NCBI GenBank assembly: GCA_038247115.1
Contig: JBBRVG010000060.1
Coordinates: 1-26,950, forward strand
Source: Pseudaeromonas sp038247115
GTDB taxonomy: Bacteria > Pseudomonadota > Gammaproteobacteria > Enterobacterales > Aeromonadaceae
Length of the DNA: 26,950 nt
Direction: 5' to 3'
The notes below the pieces were generated by a model. The model saw nothing but the letters and a program-made list of their open reading frames with translations. It did not search any database and was not told the origin of the DNA. A program made the translations under genes and the position numbers. Of the stretch, positions 14,898 through 22,221 are shown in pieces (within the stretch, counting starts at the first letter, position 1; each line of letters starts with the position of its first letter).

Positions 14898-16169
14898 ATG
14901 CAAGAAGATGAAGCACTTAACCTGAGTGAACGATTGTTCAGCAAGGTCCGCAAGGTGCAGGAAACCTCGACCATCTCGAATTCAGCTGCTGAGCTGGCTG
15001 GCGGTGAAGGAGAGCAGGTGTTGATCGAGGGGGTCTGCTCTGCGGCCTGGTACCGGATCCTGCGCCGCAGTTACTGGATTTGGCAGGGCATTGATGCCAT
15101 CGAGCTGGAGGATATTCTCTCCCATATCGCTACCGGCGTAGGTACCCGCAGTCGTCCGGAAAAGTTGGATACTCTGCAAGGCTATGCCCCCGGCAACTGG
15201 ATCTACGAGTTCAGTCAGGTGGCAGGGGAGTATCTCAAGCAGGGCAAGCAGCTGGAGCAGGAGGGCGATCTGGCCGCGGCGCGCAAGGCTTATCTACGGG
15301 CAACCCGCTACTATTCGCTGGCCAGCTATCCGCACCTGAAGGGGGATGAGCTGGCAGAGCAGGCCCAGTTACAAGGCAATATTGCCTATCGGGAAGCCGG
15401 GCGCTTGTTGCCTGTCCCGCTCAAGGTGTTGAAGATCCCGTTTCGGGACAAAGAGATCAATGGTTACCTGCATCTGCCCACCGACGACCATGTGGTGCCG
15501 GTGGTGATGGTCAGCGGCAGTATCGATAGCTTGCAGATCGATTTTTACCGTTTCTATGAGCAGTATCTGGCGCCGAATGGTATCGGTATGTTGACTCTGG
15601 ATATGCCGGGTATTGGCTATTCCAGCCAGTTTCCCTTGGTGCAGGACACCAGTCGTCTGCATCAGGCGGCACTGCATTACCTGCGCAGTGAAGTGCCCTG
15701 GGTGGATAACCAGCGCATCGGCATGGTCGGGATCCGGCTGGGAGGCAATGTGGCCGCCCGTCTGGCTTATCTCGAATCGACGCATCTAAAAGCCGTGGCC
15801 TGTATCGGCCCTGGATTGAACCAGTTTTTTGTCGAGCCAGAGCTGTTCAATCGGGCTTCGCCCATGCTGCGTGCCTCCTTGGCCAATCGATTGGGTATGG
15901 ATGCGGCCAACTGGCATGAATTACAGCCACAGTGCCAGATTTTCTCCCTGAAGCGCCAGGGACTGGTGGGCGTGACCCGCACCCGGGTACCTATCCTGAG
16001 TGTTGGCCATCGTCAGGATTTCATCTGTCCAGAGTCGGATATTCGAACCCTGGCCTCCTCCAGCTATTACGGCAAGGCTGTGGTGTTGGATAAATTGCCG
16101 GTAATGCACGTTTTTGATCGCGCCTTGAGTGAAACTTGTGACTGGCTGAAGCTTCATTTCAATCTTTAA
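14898..16169 (+). CDS. frsA: Fermentation-respiration switch protein FrsA
   Basis: A 423-residue alpha/beta-hydrolase-fold protein (E. coli FrsA 414 aa). In enterobacteria FrsA binds enzyme IIA-Glc and shifts the balance between respiration and fermentation. An N-terminal helical cap (about 1-175) contains the family stretches YWIWQGID and GNWIYEF. The hydrolase-like domain starts near 180. The elbow that normally carries a nucleophile serine reads G-I-R-L-G (278-282), with Arg in place of Ser, as in E. coli (G-F-R-F-G), so esterase activity of the usual kind is unlikely. The ATG at 14898 is preferred, with AGGA 9 bases upstream; a GTG at 14874 is possible. It is followed by crl after 75 bases holding a GCTGCCC/GGGCAGC hairpin (16202-16220). 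Confidence 0.95.
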   Translation: MQEDEALNLSERLFSKVRKVQETSTISNSAAELAGGEGEQVLIEGVCSAAWYRILRRSYWIWQGIDAIELEDILSHIATGVGTRSRPEKLDTLQGYAPGNWIYEFSQVAGEYLKQGKQLEQEGDLAAARKAYLRATRYYSLASYPHLKGDELAEQAQLQGNIAYREAGRLLPVPLKVLKIPFRDKEINGYLHLPTDDHVVPVVMVSGSIDSLQIDFYRFYEQYLAPNGIGMLTLDMPGIGYSSQFPLVQDTSRLHQAALHYLRSEVPWVDNQRIGMVGIRLGGNVAARLAYLESTHLKAVACIGPGLNQFFVEPELFNRASPMLRASLANRLGMDAANWHELQPQCQIFSLKRQGLVGVTRTRVPILSVGHRQDFICPESDIRTLASSSYYGKAVVLDKLPVMHVFDRALSETCDWLKLHFNL

Positions 16170-16201
16170 CCGTTACAGTGATGGCGTCGATTGGTCCTAA
16201 G

Positions 16202-16220
16202 GCTGCCCGAGGTGGGCAGC
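16202..16220. other. Small hairpin between frsA and crl
   Basis: GCTGCCC (16202-16208) pairs with GGGCAGC (16214-16220) over a 5-base loop. No T-run follows. It could weaken read-through or stabilise the frsA message end; it is not a clear terminator. Confidence 0.4.
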
Positions 16221-16244
16221 TCTGTGTCCTGAAGGAGCCCGCTC

Positions 16245-16634
16245 ATGTCCCATCCGTTACCGCATCGTCAGCTACTCAAAGAATTCATGACTCTGGGTCC
16301 CTACCTGCGTCAGGAGCAGTGTGAGCCCGAACGTTATTTTTTCGATTGCCTGGCGGTGTGCCTGAATTTGGGCGCGGAGCCAGGATCCCGCGAGTTCTGG
16401 GGCTGGTGGCTGGTACTCGAGCCTCGCGAGAGCGGCTTTAATTTTCAAACCCAAATGGGATTGTATGACAAGGATGGGAACTGGCTGGATCGCCAACCCC
16501 ATGCCTCGGCCGTCGCGGAAGTCGAGGGCTCGCGCGAGCGTTTCTTCCGCGTTCTGCAAACCCGACTGGAGCAATGGCAACTGCCGTTACTCCCCGACGA
16601 GCCGACACAGTTTGAATCCCCCTCTGCCGCCTGA
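16245..16634 (+). CDS. crl: Sigma factor-binding protein Crl
   Basis: A 129-residue cytoplasmic protein that helps sigma-S (RpoS) compete for core RNA polymerase (E. coli Crl 133 aa). Residues equivalent to those important for sigma-S binding in E. coli are kept: Y20 (GPYLR), F51 and W54 (REFWGWW). The core RYFFDCLAVCLN is nearly identical to E. coli. The C-terminal third is variable. AAGGAG precedes the ATG at good spacing. The position between frsA and proB matches E. coli except that phoE is absent between crl and proB. Confidence 0.95.
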   Translation: MSHPLPHRQLLKEFMTLGPYLRQEQCEPERYFFDCLAVCLNLGAEPGSREFWGWWLVLEPRESGFNFQTQMGLYDKDGNWLDRQPHASAVAEVEGSRERFFRVLQTRLEQWQLPLLPDEPTQFESPSAA

Positions 16635-16644
16635 ATACTCCTGA

Positions 16645-16688
16645 GCACCCACGCCCGGGACGCAAATCCCGTTGCAGGGCGCGGGTGC
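16645..16688. repeat. Long inverted repeat between crl and proB
   Basis: Outer arms 16645-16656 and 16677-16688 pair over 12 positions with one mismatch (A16651/C16682). Inside, GGGA (16657-16660) pairs with TCCC (16667-16670). There is no T-run on either side. The right arm begins at the last base of the proB -35 and runs through much of the spacer, so it could be an operator, an RNA structure at the end of the crl message, or a dispersed palindromic element. Confidence 0.55.
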
Positions 16689-16700
16689 CATCGGTATAAA
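16672..16700 (+). promoter_or_regulatory. Sigma-70 promoter of proBA
   Basis: TTGCAG (16672-16677), exactly 17 bases, then TATAAA (16695-16700). The expected start near 16707 gives a leader of about 25 bases with no good Shine-Dalgarno; only GAG at 16719-16721 is present. AAGAAGG (about 16699-16705) can pair with CCTTCTT just before the start codon if transcription begins further upstream. Confidence 0.65.
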
Positions 16701-16731
16701 GAAGGACTTCTCTTCGCCGAGCCTTCTTCTT

Positions 16732-17835
16732 ATGGAAAAGAAAACCATTGTTGTGAAGTTGGGCACCAGCATTCTGACGGGTGGTACCCGTCGTATCGAC
16801 CGTGCACACATGGTCGAACTGGTGCGCCAACTGGCCACCTTGCATCGTGAGGGGCACCAGGTTGTCGTGGTCACCTCAGGCGCTATTGCCGCTGGACGTG
16901 AGTTGCTCGGGCATCCGACCCTGGCACCTACCATGCCCAATAAGCAAATGCTGGCCGCCGTTGGCCAAAGCCATCTGATCCAGATCTGGCAGAGCCTGTT
17001 TGCCATCTATGAGTTGCATGTCGGTCAGATCCTGCTGACTCGTGCCGATCTGGAGGATCGGGAGCGTTACCTCAACGCCCGCGATACCCTCAATACCTTG
17101 TTGGCCCATCGCATCATTCCTGTGATTAACGAAAATGATGCGGTAGCGACGGCCGAGATCAAGGTCGGTGATAACGACAATCTGTCGGCTCGCGCGGCTA
17201 TTCTGGCGGATGCCGATCTGTTGATCCTGCTGACCGACCAGCAAGGCTTGTTCACCGCCGACCCGCGCACCAACCCGGATGCCACCCTGATCGAGCGTGT
17301 GGACGTGATTGATGATGCGTTACGCGCTCTGGCGGGCGATAGCGTCAGTGGTTTGGGCACTGGTGGTATGGCGACCAAGTTGCAGGCCGCCGATGTGGCC
17401 ACTCGCGCTGGCATTGAAGTGGTGATTGCCGCCGGTAAACATCCGGAGTTTATTGGTCGTCTGGTGCATGGTGAACGCATTGGTACCCGCTTTGTGGCTC
17501 AGGCCAATCCGCTGGAGAGTCGCAAGAGCTGGATCCTCACCGGGCCGCCACCCCATGGCGAGGTCTATGTGGACGCCGGTGCCGAGCGCGCTGTGCATGA
17601 TAAGGGATCCAGTCTGTTGCCCAAGGGGATCTCCCGGGTGCAGGGTGATTTCGAGCGCGGTGATGTGGTGCGGATCCTGACGCCGTCCGGCAAAGAGCTG
17701 GCGCGCGGCATCTGTCGCTATAATGCGGCTGATTTGATCCGGATTGCCGGCAAGCATTCCGATGACATCGAAGCCTGTCTGGGATATGTCTATGGTCCGG
17801 TTGCCATCCACCGCGATGATCTGGTGTTGCTGTAA
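16732..17835 (+). CDS. proB: Glutamate 5-kinase (ProB)
   Basis: A 367-residue enzyme, the same length as E. coli ProB, catalysing ATP-dependent phosphorylation of L-glutamate, the first step of proline synthesis and the usual point of proline feedback inhibition. The amino-acid kinase domain (about 1-255) shows VVKLGTSILTGG near the N-terminus, NENDAV, and SGLGTGGMATKLQAA. The PUA domain (about 275-355) follows. The ATG at 16732 gives MEKKTIVVKLG; the frame extends to 16672 but the added residues are encoded across the promoter and are not plausible. It is followed after 21 bases by proA, so the two form an operon. Confidence 0.97.
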   Translation: MEKKTIVVKLGTSILTGGTRRIDRAHMVELVRQLATLHREGHQVVVVTSGAIAAGRELLGHPTLAPTMPNKQMLAAVGQSHLIQIWQSLFAIYELHVGQILLTRADLEDRERYLNARDTLNTLLAHRIIPVINENDAVATAEIKVGDNDNLSARAAILADADLLILLTDQQGLFTADPRTNPDATLIERVDVIDDALRALAGDSVSGLGTGGMATKLQAADVATRAGIEVVIAAGKHPEFIGRLVHGERIGTRFVAQANPLESRKSWILTGPPPHGEVYVDAGAERAVHDKGSSLLPKGISRVQGDFERGDVVRILTPSGKELARGICRYNAADLIRIAGKHSDDIEACLGYVYGPVAIHRDDLVLL

Positions 17836-17856
17836 ATCCGCAAAGGAGCAAGGAAG

Positions 17857-19116
17857 ATGAGTTTGGTTGTCATGGGTCAGGCGGCACGCGCCGCTGCATT
17901 TGAGCTGGCAGTGACCAGCACGGCTTGCAAAAATCAGGCACTGCTGGCCATGGCCGATGAGCTGGAAGCTCAGCAAGAGGCTATTTTGCAAGCTAATCAA
18001 CTGGATATCAGCGCTGGACGAGATGCGGGTCTGAGCGACGCCATGCTGGATCGCCTGTTGCTCAATCCGGGCCGCCTGGCCGGTATTGTGGCCGACGTGC
18101 GCAAGGTGGTGACGCTGGATGATCCGGTCGGCAGCGAGCTGGAGAGCCGGGTGCTGGAAAACGGTCTGCGGCTGTCCCGGCGCCGGGTCCCCATCGGCGT
18201 GATTGGTGTCATCTATGAGGCGCGTCCCAATGTGACCATCGACATCGCCGCTTTGTGTTTGAAGACCGGCAATGCCAGCATACTGCGTGGTGGCCGCGAG
18301 ACCTTCCACTCCAATATGGCGCTGGTCCAGGTCATTCAGGCGGCATTGGCCAAGAGTGGTCTGCCAGCAGCATCGGTGCAGTATATCGAGAGCCCGGATC
18401 GGGCTCTGGTCGGGGAGCTGCTGCGGCTGGATCAGTATGTTGACATGATAATCCCGCGCGGTGGCGCCAACCTGCACAAGCTGTGCAAGGAGCAGAGCAC
18501 TATCCCGGTGATCATTGGTGGCTTCGGTGTGAGTCACCTCTTCGTGGATGCCAGCGCCGATCTGGCGCGCTCGGTCGGCGTGATTGATAACGCCAAGGTG
18601 CAACGGCCGTCAGCCTGTAATGCGCTGGATACCCTGTTGGTCCATGAAGCTATTGCTGAATCTTTCCTACCATTGCTGGTGGCGCGGATGAATGAACAGC
18701 AGGTGGCGCTGGTGGCGGAGCCTAAAGCCTATGCGCTGCTGGCTGAGGCGGGTGCCGATGCATTGCGAGTCGCCGGGGCGGAAGATTTCGATACCGAATG
18801 GCTCTCGTTGACCCTGGGGGTCAAGCTGGTGGCGGATGTCACCGAGGCGCTGGCGCATCTGCGCGAACACAATGCCTGTCACTCGGATGCCATTCTGACC
18901 AACGATTTGCGCCATGCCGAGCAATTTATTAATGGCGCTGGCTCCGCCGCCGTCTATGTGAATGCCTCGACGCGATTCACCGATGGCGCCCAGTTCGGTC
19001 TCGGCGCCGAGGTCGCTGTCTCTACGCAAAAATTGCATGCCCGCGGCCCCATGGGACTGACCGAGCTCACCAGTTACAAGTGGATTGGTCAGGCGGATTA
19101 TCTCTCGCGCAGTTAA
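17857..19116 (+). CDS. proA: Gamma-glutamyl phosphate reductase (ProA)
   Basis: A 419-residue NADPH-dependent enzyme (E. coli ProA 417 aa) that reduces glutamyl-5-phosphate to glutamate semialdehyde, which cyclises on the way to proline. It has the aldehyde-dehydrogenase-like fold; the catalytic cysteine is C254 in QRPSACNALDT. The stretches GVIYEARPNVTIDIA (about 117-131), IIPRGG and GPMGLTELTSYKW near the C-terminus are family hallmarks. AAAGGAGCAAGGAAG precedes the ATG. The product of ProB is labile, so the tight operon with proB suits channelling between the enzymes. The terminator at 19146 ends the unit. Confidence 0.97.
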   Translation: MSLVVMGQAARAAAFELAVTSTACKNQALLAMADELEAQQEAILQANQLDISAGRDAGLSDAMLDRLLLNPGRLAGIVADVRKVVTLDDPVGSELESRVLENGLRLSRRRVPIGVIGVIYEARPNVTIDIAALCLKTGNASILRGGRETFHSNMALVQVIQAALAKSGLPAASVQYIESPDRALVGELLRLDQYVDMIIPRGGANLHKLCKEQSTIPVIIGGFGVSHLFVDASADLARSVGVIDNAKVQRPSACNALDTLLVHEAIAESFLPLLVARMNEQQVALVAEPKAYALLAEAGADALRVAGAEDFDTEWLSLTLGVKLVADVTEALAHLREHNACHSDAILTNDLRHAEQFINGAGSAAVYVNASTRFTDGAQFGLGAEVAVSTQKLHARGPMGLTELTSYKWIGQADYLSRS

Positions 19117-19145
19117 GGCAGGATTCAGTCTGTCGCTGGTATGCC

Positions 19146-19184
19146 GGGCGTCCCGTCCGTTATGATGGGACGCCCTTTCTATTT
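19146..19184 (+). terminator. Rho-independent terminator of proBA
   Basis: Stem GGGCGTCCC (19146-19154) with GGGACGCCC (19167-19175), 12-base loop, then TTTCTATTT. It lies 30 bases after the proA stop and ends only 15 bases before the next start codon. Confidence 0.88.
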
Positions 19185-19198
19185 GGATGTTGCTACGG

Positions 19199-19630
19199 AT
19201 GAGTTCATCACGTCTGGCCGATCTACTGCCGTTGAACCTGCCGCTGCCTCCGCAGTTGGAACAGTGGCGACAAACCTTGTTGCGACAATTGCCATCGCCG
19301 ATCACCGGTGAGCAGACGCTATTCGTCGGCGACCCGCTCAAGGTCATCATTGCCTTTGGTATCGACGGCGTCGATGTTTTGCTGCCGGTTCAGGAATCGG
19401 CGATGAGCAGCGTCTCCCGCCATAAGCCTGAGCTCCGGGGCCGAATCAATCAGGTGGATGGCAACTATGATCAGCTGATGGCCCTGATCCAGGACACTAT
19501 CACCCGTCGCATGAAAACCTTCCGTGAATGTGGTTGCTGCGGGCGCCGGGCACCACAAGAGTTGCTAGGCAGTTTGCAGGGTATGCCGGCCTGCCGTCAG
19601 TGTCTGGAAGGGCGGCGGTTTTTGTTTTAA
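19199..19630 (+). CDS. Small protein with C-terminal zinc ribbon, unknown function (143 aa)
   Basis: The first 100 residues have no recognisable domain. The C-terminus carries C111-x-C113-C114 and C132-x-x-C135 about 18 residues apart, a likely zinc ribbon (C111/C114 with C132/C135). Basic residues surround it (RRMKTF, GRRA, GRR), which would suit nucleic acid or ribosome contact, but that is inference. The start could also be the ATG at 19187, twelve bases earlier; neither has a strong Shine-Dalgarno. The proBA terminator ends 15 bases before, so its promoter must overlap the proA end or lie within the terminator region. It is about 80 bases upstream of the next small gene on the same strand. 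I do not recognise a named family. Confidence 0.75.
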   Translation: MSSSRLADLLPLNLPLPPQLEQWRQTLLRQLPSPITGEQTLFVGDPLKVIIAFGIDGVDVLLPVQESAMSSVSRHKPELRGRINQVDGNYDQLMALIQDTITRRMKTFRECGCCGRRAPQELLGSLQGMPACRQCLEGRRFLF

Positions 19631-19712
19631 GTCGACTTCGGTGACAGCGCTGGTCTGGGTGTAGACACATGCTGCAGCGCCTGGATAGGTGGTTTTGGTA
19701 CAGGAGCAACAC

Positions 19713-19916
19713 ATGGATACCGGTAGTCTGCTCAGTGGCATAGTTCTGGGCTCGGTAGGGATGGGCTATTTCATCTATGGCAAGCGGCAGGGGCGACTAC
19801 TGGCCTTAGGCTGCGGACTCTTGCTGTGTGTGTTGCCTTACGCGCTGGATTCCCTGCTTTGGCTCTGGCTGGTGAGCGTGCCGCTGCTGCTGTTACCCTG
19901 GTGGGTGCGACTGTGA
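19713..19916 (+). CDS. Small two-segment inner-membrane protein (67 aa)
   Basis: The ATG at 19713 has AGGAG 7 bases upstream. The product MDTGSLLSGIVLGSVGMGYFIYGKRQGR has one hydrophobic segment (about 5-23), a basic turn (GKRQGR), then a long hydrophobic stretch with one or two further passes and WWVRL at the end. This pattern (GSxGxGYFIYGKxQ) belongs to a small conserved membrane protein common in gammaproteobacteria, sometimes loosely labelled an amino acid transport protein, without a known role. It precedes arfB by 32 bases and may be co-transcribed with it. Confidence 0.8.
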   Translation: MDTGSLLSGIVLGSVGMGYFIYGKRQGRLLALGCGLLLCVLPYALDSLLWLWLVSVPLLLLPWWVRL

Positions 19917-19948
19917 GTCGGACCGCCGTCAAGATGGAATGAGAAAGC

Positions 19949-20401
19949 ATGTCCGTTAATGAGTCATTTCCCCCTGAGGGCGCCACTGATTGTCTGTGGA
20001 TTTCAGCGCGAGTGGCGTTACCGCTGGCCGAGCTGGAGATGAGCGCCATCCGGGCGCAAGGCGCCGGCGGGCAGAACGTCAACAAGGTCTCCTCGGCGAT
20101 CCATCTGCGGTTTGCCGTGGCTCGCTCATCGTTGCCAGATTTTTATAAAGAGCGCTTACTGGCGCTCAAGGATCAGCGTCTGACCCGTGACGGTATCATT
20201 ATCATCAAGGCGCAGCAGTATCGAACCCAGGAGCAGAACCGGGACGATGCCCTCCAGCGTCTGGCGGCGTTGATCCGCGAGGTGGGCGTGGTGCAGACGC
20301 GACGGATTGCCACCAAACCGACTCGGGGCTCCCAGCGCCGCCGGGTCGAGAGCAAAAATAAGCGCGGCGAACTCAAAGCGCTACGCAAGGTAACCTATTA
20401 A
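19949..20401 (+). CDS. arfB: Alternative ribosome-rescue factor ArfB (peptidyl-tRNA hydrolase)
   Basis: A 150-residue release-factor-like protein (E. coli ArfB/YaeJ 140 aa) that enters stalled ribosomes lacking a stop codon and frees the nascent chain. The catalytic GGQ is at 40-42 within IRAQGAGGQNVNKVSSAIHLRF. It lacks codon-recognition domains. The C-terminal tail is strongly basic (TRGSQRRRVESKNKRGELKALRKV), as needed to bind the empty mRNA channel. The N-terminus is about 10 residues longer than in E. coli; a start further in is conceivable, but GGAATGAGAAAG before 19949 is acceptable. A RimL-like acetyltransferase gene follows after 20 bases. Confidence 0.94.
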   Translation: MSVNESFPPEGATDCLWISARVALPLAELEMSAIRAQGAGGQNVNKVSSAIHLRFAVARSSLPDFYKERLLALKDQRLTRDGIIIIKAQQYRTQEQNRDDALQRLAALIREVGVVQTRRIATKPTRGSQRRRVESKNKRGELKALRKVTY

Positions 20402-20421
20402 CGTTGCTTGGGAGCTGAGTG

Positions 20422-21000
20422 ATGTCTGAAACCCAGGTCGGAGTTGATCTGTTTGGTCATACCCTGGACGCCGAGCTGGAGCTGGTATTCCTGCAACGCT
20501 CACTCGCCGAGCCTCTGTTTGCGCTGACCTGTCAGCATAGAGCCTACTTAAGCCGCTGGCTGCCCTGGCCACCGGCTATTGCTTCGGTGGCCGATACTCA
20601 GGCCTTTATCCAGCAGATGGTTCAGCAGTTTGCCGAGGGCCGGGCCATGCAGTGTGCACTCTTGTATCGGGGCGAGGTGGTTGGCGTCTGCGGGTTTAAT
20701 ATCATCAATCGTCGCCTCAAGCGGGCACAGATTGGCTATTGGCTGGCGGAGCCCTGGCAGGGACTGGGGATTGTCACCCGGGCCTGTCGTTGGCTGATGA
20801 CAACAGCATTTGATTCCTGGGCTATGGAGCGGGTGGATATAGCCGTGGCGGTAGAGAATCTGCCGAGCCGGGCTGTGTGTGAACGATTGGGCATGCGTGC
20901 TGGCGTCATCATTCCCCAAGCCGAGCAATTGGTCCATGGGGTGGTAGATCACCAACTGTATTGCCTGACGGCAGAGGAGTGGTTTGCTCATGCCCATTGA
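20422..21000 (+). CDS. GNAT acetyltransferase, RimL/RimJ-like
   Basis: A 192-residue GNAT protein of the ribosomal-protein-type group. Family features include the early RxYLSRWLPW segment (about 40-49), GVCGFN, the acetyl-CoA loop WQGLGIVTRA, and VENLPSRAVCERLGMRAG near the end. RimL acetylates the N-terminus of L7/L12, but many relatives act on other substrates, so the target here is open. The ATG at 20422 follows GGAG by 7 bases; a GTG three bases earlier is less likely. It is 20 bases after arfB and overlaps the next GNAT gene by 11 bases, so the three form a probable operon. Confidence 0.9.
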   Translation: MSETQVGVDLFGHTLDAELELVFLQRSLAEPLFALTCQHRAYLSRWLPWPPAIASVADTQAFIQQMVQQFAEGRAMQCALLYRGEVVGVCGFNIINRRLKRAQIGYWLAEPWQGLGIVTRACRWLMTTAFDSWAMERVDIAVAVENLPSRAVCERLGMRAGVIIPQAEQLVHGVVDHQLYCLTAEEWFAHAH

Positions 21001-21430
21001 TATTCAGCTCCGCGCGGCAACGGACCTCGACGCCGACGGCTTGTCGGCACTGCTGGCCCAGTTGGGCTACCCGGATGCGGCCCGCTCCATGACCCAACGT
21101 TTACCCCAGTTGCTTGCCCATCCCGACGCCGAGCTCTGGGTGGCGACGCAGCAAGATTGCCTGTGCGGTTTTATCAGCCTACATTTCATCCCGCAACTGG
21201 CGATGGCTGGGGATTTTGCCCGCATCAGCTATTTTTGCATCGATGAACAGCGGCGCGGGGGCGGGATCGGTGCTCGGCTGGAGCAGTTGGCTGAGCAGCG
21301 AGCCCGACTCCGGGGTTGCGATCGCATCGAGCTGCATTGCCACAGCCGTCGTCTCGGTGCCCATGACTTTTACCAACAACAGGGGTACCAGGAGTCACCC
21401 AAGTACTTTTACAAGTCATTGACCCCCTAG
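20990..21430 (+). CDS. GNAT acetyltransferase
   Basis: A 146-residue single-domain N-acetyltransferase. It carries the acetyl-CoA binding loop RRGGGIGARLLEQ-like region (RRGGGIGARL, about 84-93), an acceptor strand (ISYFCIDEQ) and the C-terminal HDFYQQQGYQES typical of the fold. The substrate is not predictable. The ATG at 20990 overlaps the end of the preceding gene by 11 bases, with GAGGAG inside that gene about 10 bases upstream. A TTG start at 20984 is an alternative. Confidence 0.9.
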   Translation: MPIDIQLRAATDLDADGLSALLAQLGYPDAARSMTQRLPQLLAHPDAELWVATQQDCLCGFISLHFIPQLAMAGDFARISYFCIDEQRRGGGIGARLEQLAEQRARLRGCDRIELHCHSRRLGAHDFYQQQGYQESPKYFYKSLTP

Positions 21431-21634
21431 TAATCTGGCGCTTGGTTTCCCGAAGTGGGATGGCGGTCGAGATGGCGAATCAAGGTTGCTGTCATTGTGG
21501 TATGACTCTGTTTCGATTGGTCGCCGTGCCGATCTAGCGTCGAGACTGGCTGAATGTCATTGACTCCTTCCCCTGAGAGTAGATCACAAGATCCGTAGCG
21601 CCATAAAATCAAGCAATAAGCCCGAGGTAGATGG

Positions 21635-22168
21635 ATGCTAAAAGCGCTGCAGTGCATAGGCTGGATGTTGTTGAGCGGATCGCTCTGGGCGGCAGAGCCG
21701 CCTCCGCAACCGCCGGCTGCCGTTGCGGAAACCGTGACGGCGACGCCGATCTGGGGCTTGGTCGAAACGGTTTGTCTCTCGACCGAGGGATTGTTGCTGG
21801 AGGCCAAACTGGATACCGGAGCCGATACTTCGTCACTGGATGCACGGGATATCGAATCCTTCGATCGGGAAGGGGAGCCGTGGGTGCGGTTTCGTGTCGA
21901 GGGATTACGGGATGGTCAGCCGGTGAGTCAGCTGGTGGAGCGTTCCGTGCTGCGGCGGGTCAAGGTGCGCAGTGCCAGTGGCAGCGATAGCCGCTATGTG
22001 GTGCGCATGCGGGTGGTATTTGGCTCGCAAGAGTATGACGAGCAATTCTCCTTGCGTGATCGTCGCCGCATGAACTATCCGCTCTTGATTGGCAGTCGCA
22101 CCCTGAAGCACCTCGGGGCTGTCGATGTGAACCGGATGCATACACAGAGGCCGCGTTGCCAGCCGTGA
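21635..22168 (+). CDS. Exported retropepsin-like aspartic protease family protein (ATP-dependent zinc protease family)
   Basis: A 177-residue protein with a signal peptide (MLKALQCIGWMLLSGSLWAA) and a short Pro-rich linker (PPPQPPAA). Its single domain belongs to the family often called ATP-dependent zinc protease (RimK-associated type). The active-site motif LDTGADTSSLDA (D60) is that of a retropepsin, and the C-terminal RRMNYPLLIGSRTLKHLGAVDV is the conserved family end. The common name is probably misleading because no ATPase or zinc site is visible. Retropepsins act as homodimers, so one Asp per chain is expected. The ATG at 21635 follows GAGG by 7 bases. It is alone on this strand, preceded by about 200 bases with no gene. 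The substrate is unknown. Confidence 0.87.
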   Translation: MLKALQCIGWMLLSGSLWAAEPPPQPPAAVAETVTATPIWGLVETVCLSTEGLLLEAKLDTGADTSSLDARDIESFDREGEPWVRFRVEGLRDGQPVSQLVERSVLRRVKVRSASGSDSRYVVRMRVVFGSQEYDEQFSLRDRRRMNYPLLIGSRTLKHLGAVDVNRMHTQRPRCQP

Positions 22169-22221
22169 GCTGAAAATGTCGTATCCATGGGCGCTGGTTG
22201 ATGTCTGCCCGCGCATACCGC

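Noticed and set aside
17320..18603. 427-codon minus-strand open frame opposite proB/proA
   Set aside because: It is antisense to two clear housekeeping enzymes. His- and Gln-rich translation is typical of the shadow of GC-rich coding DNA.
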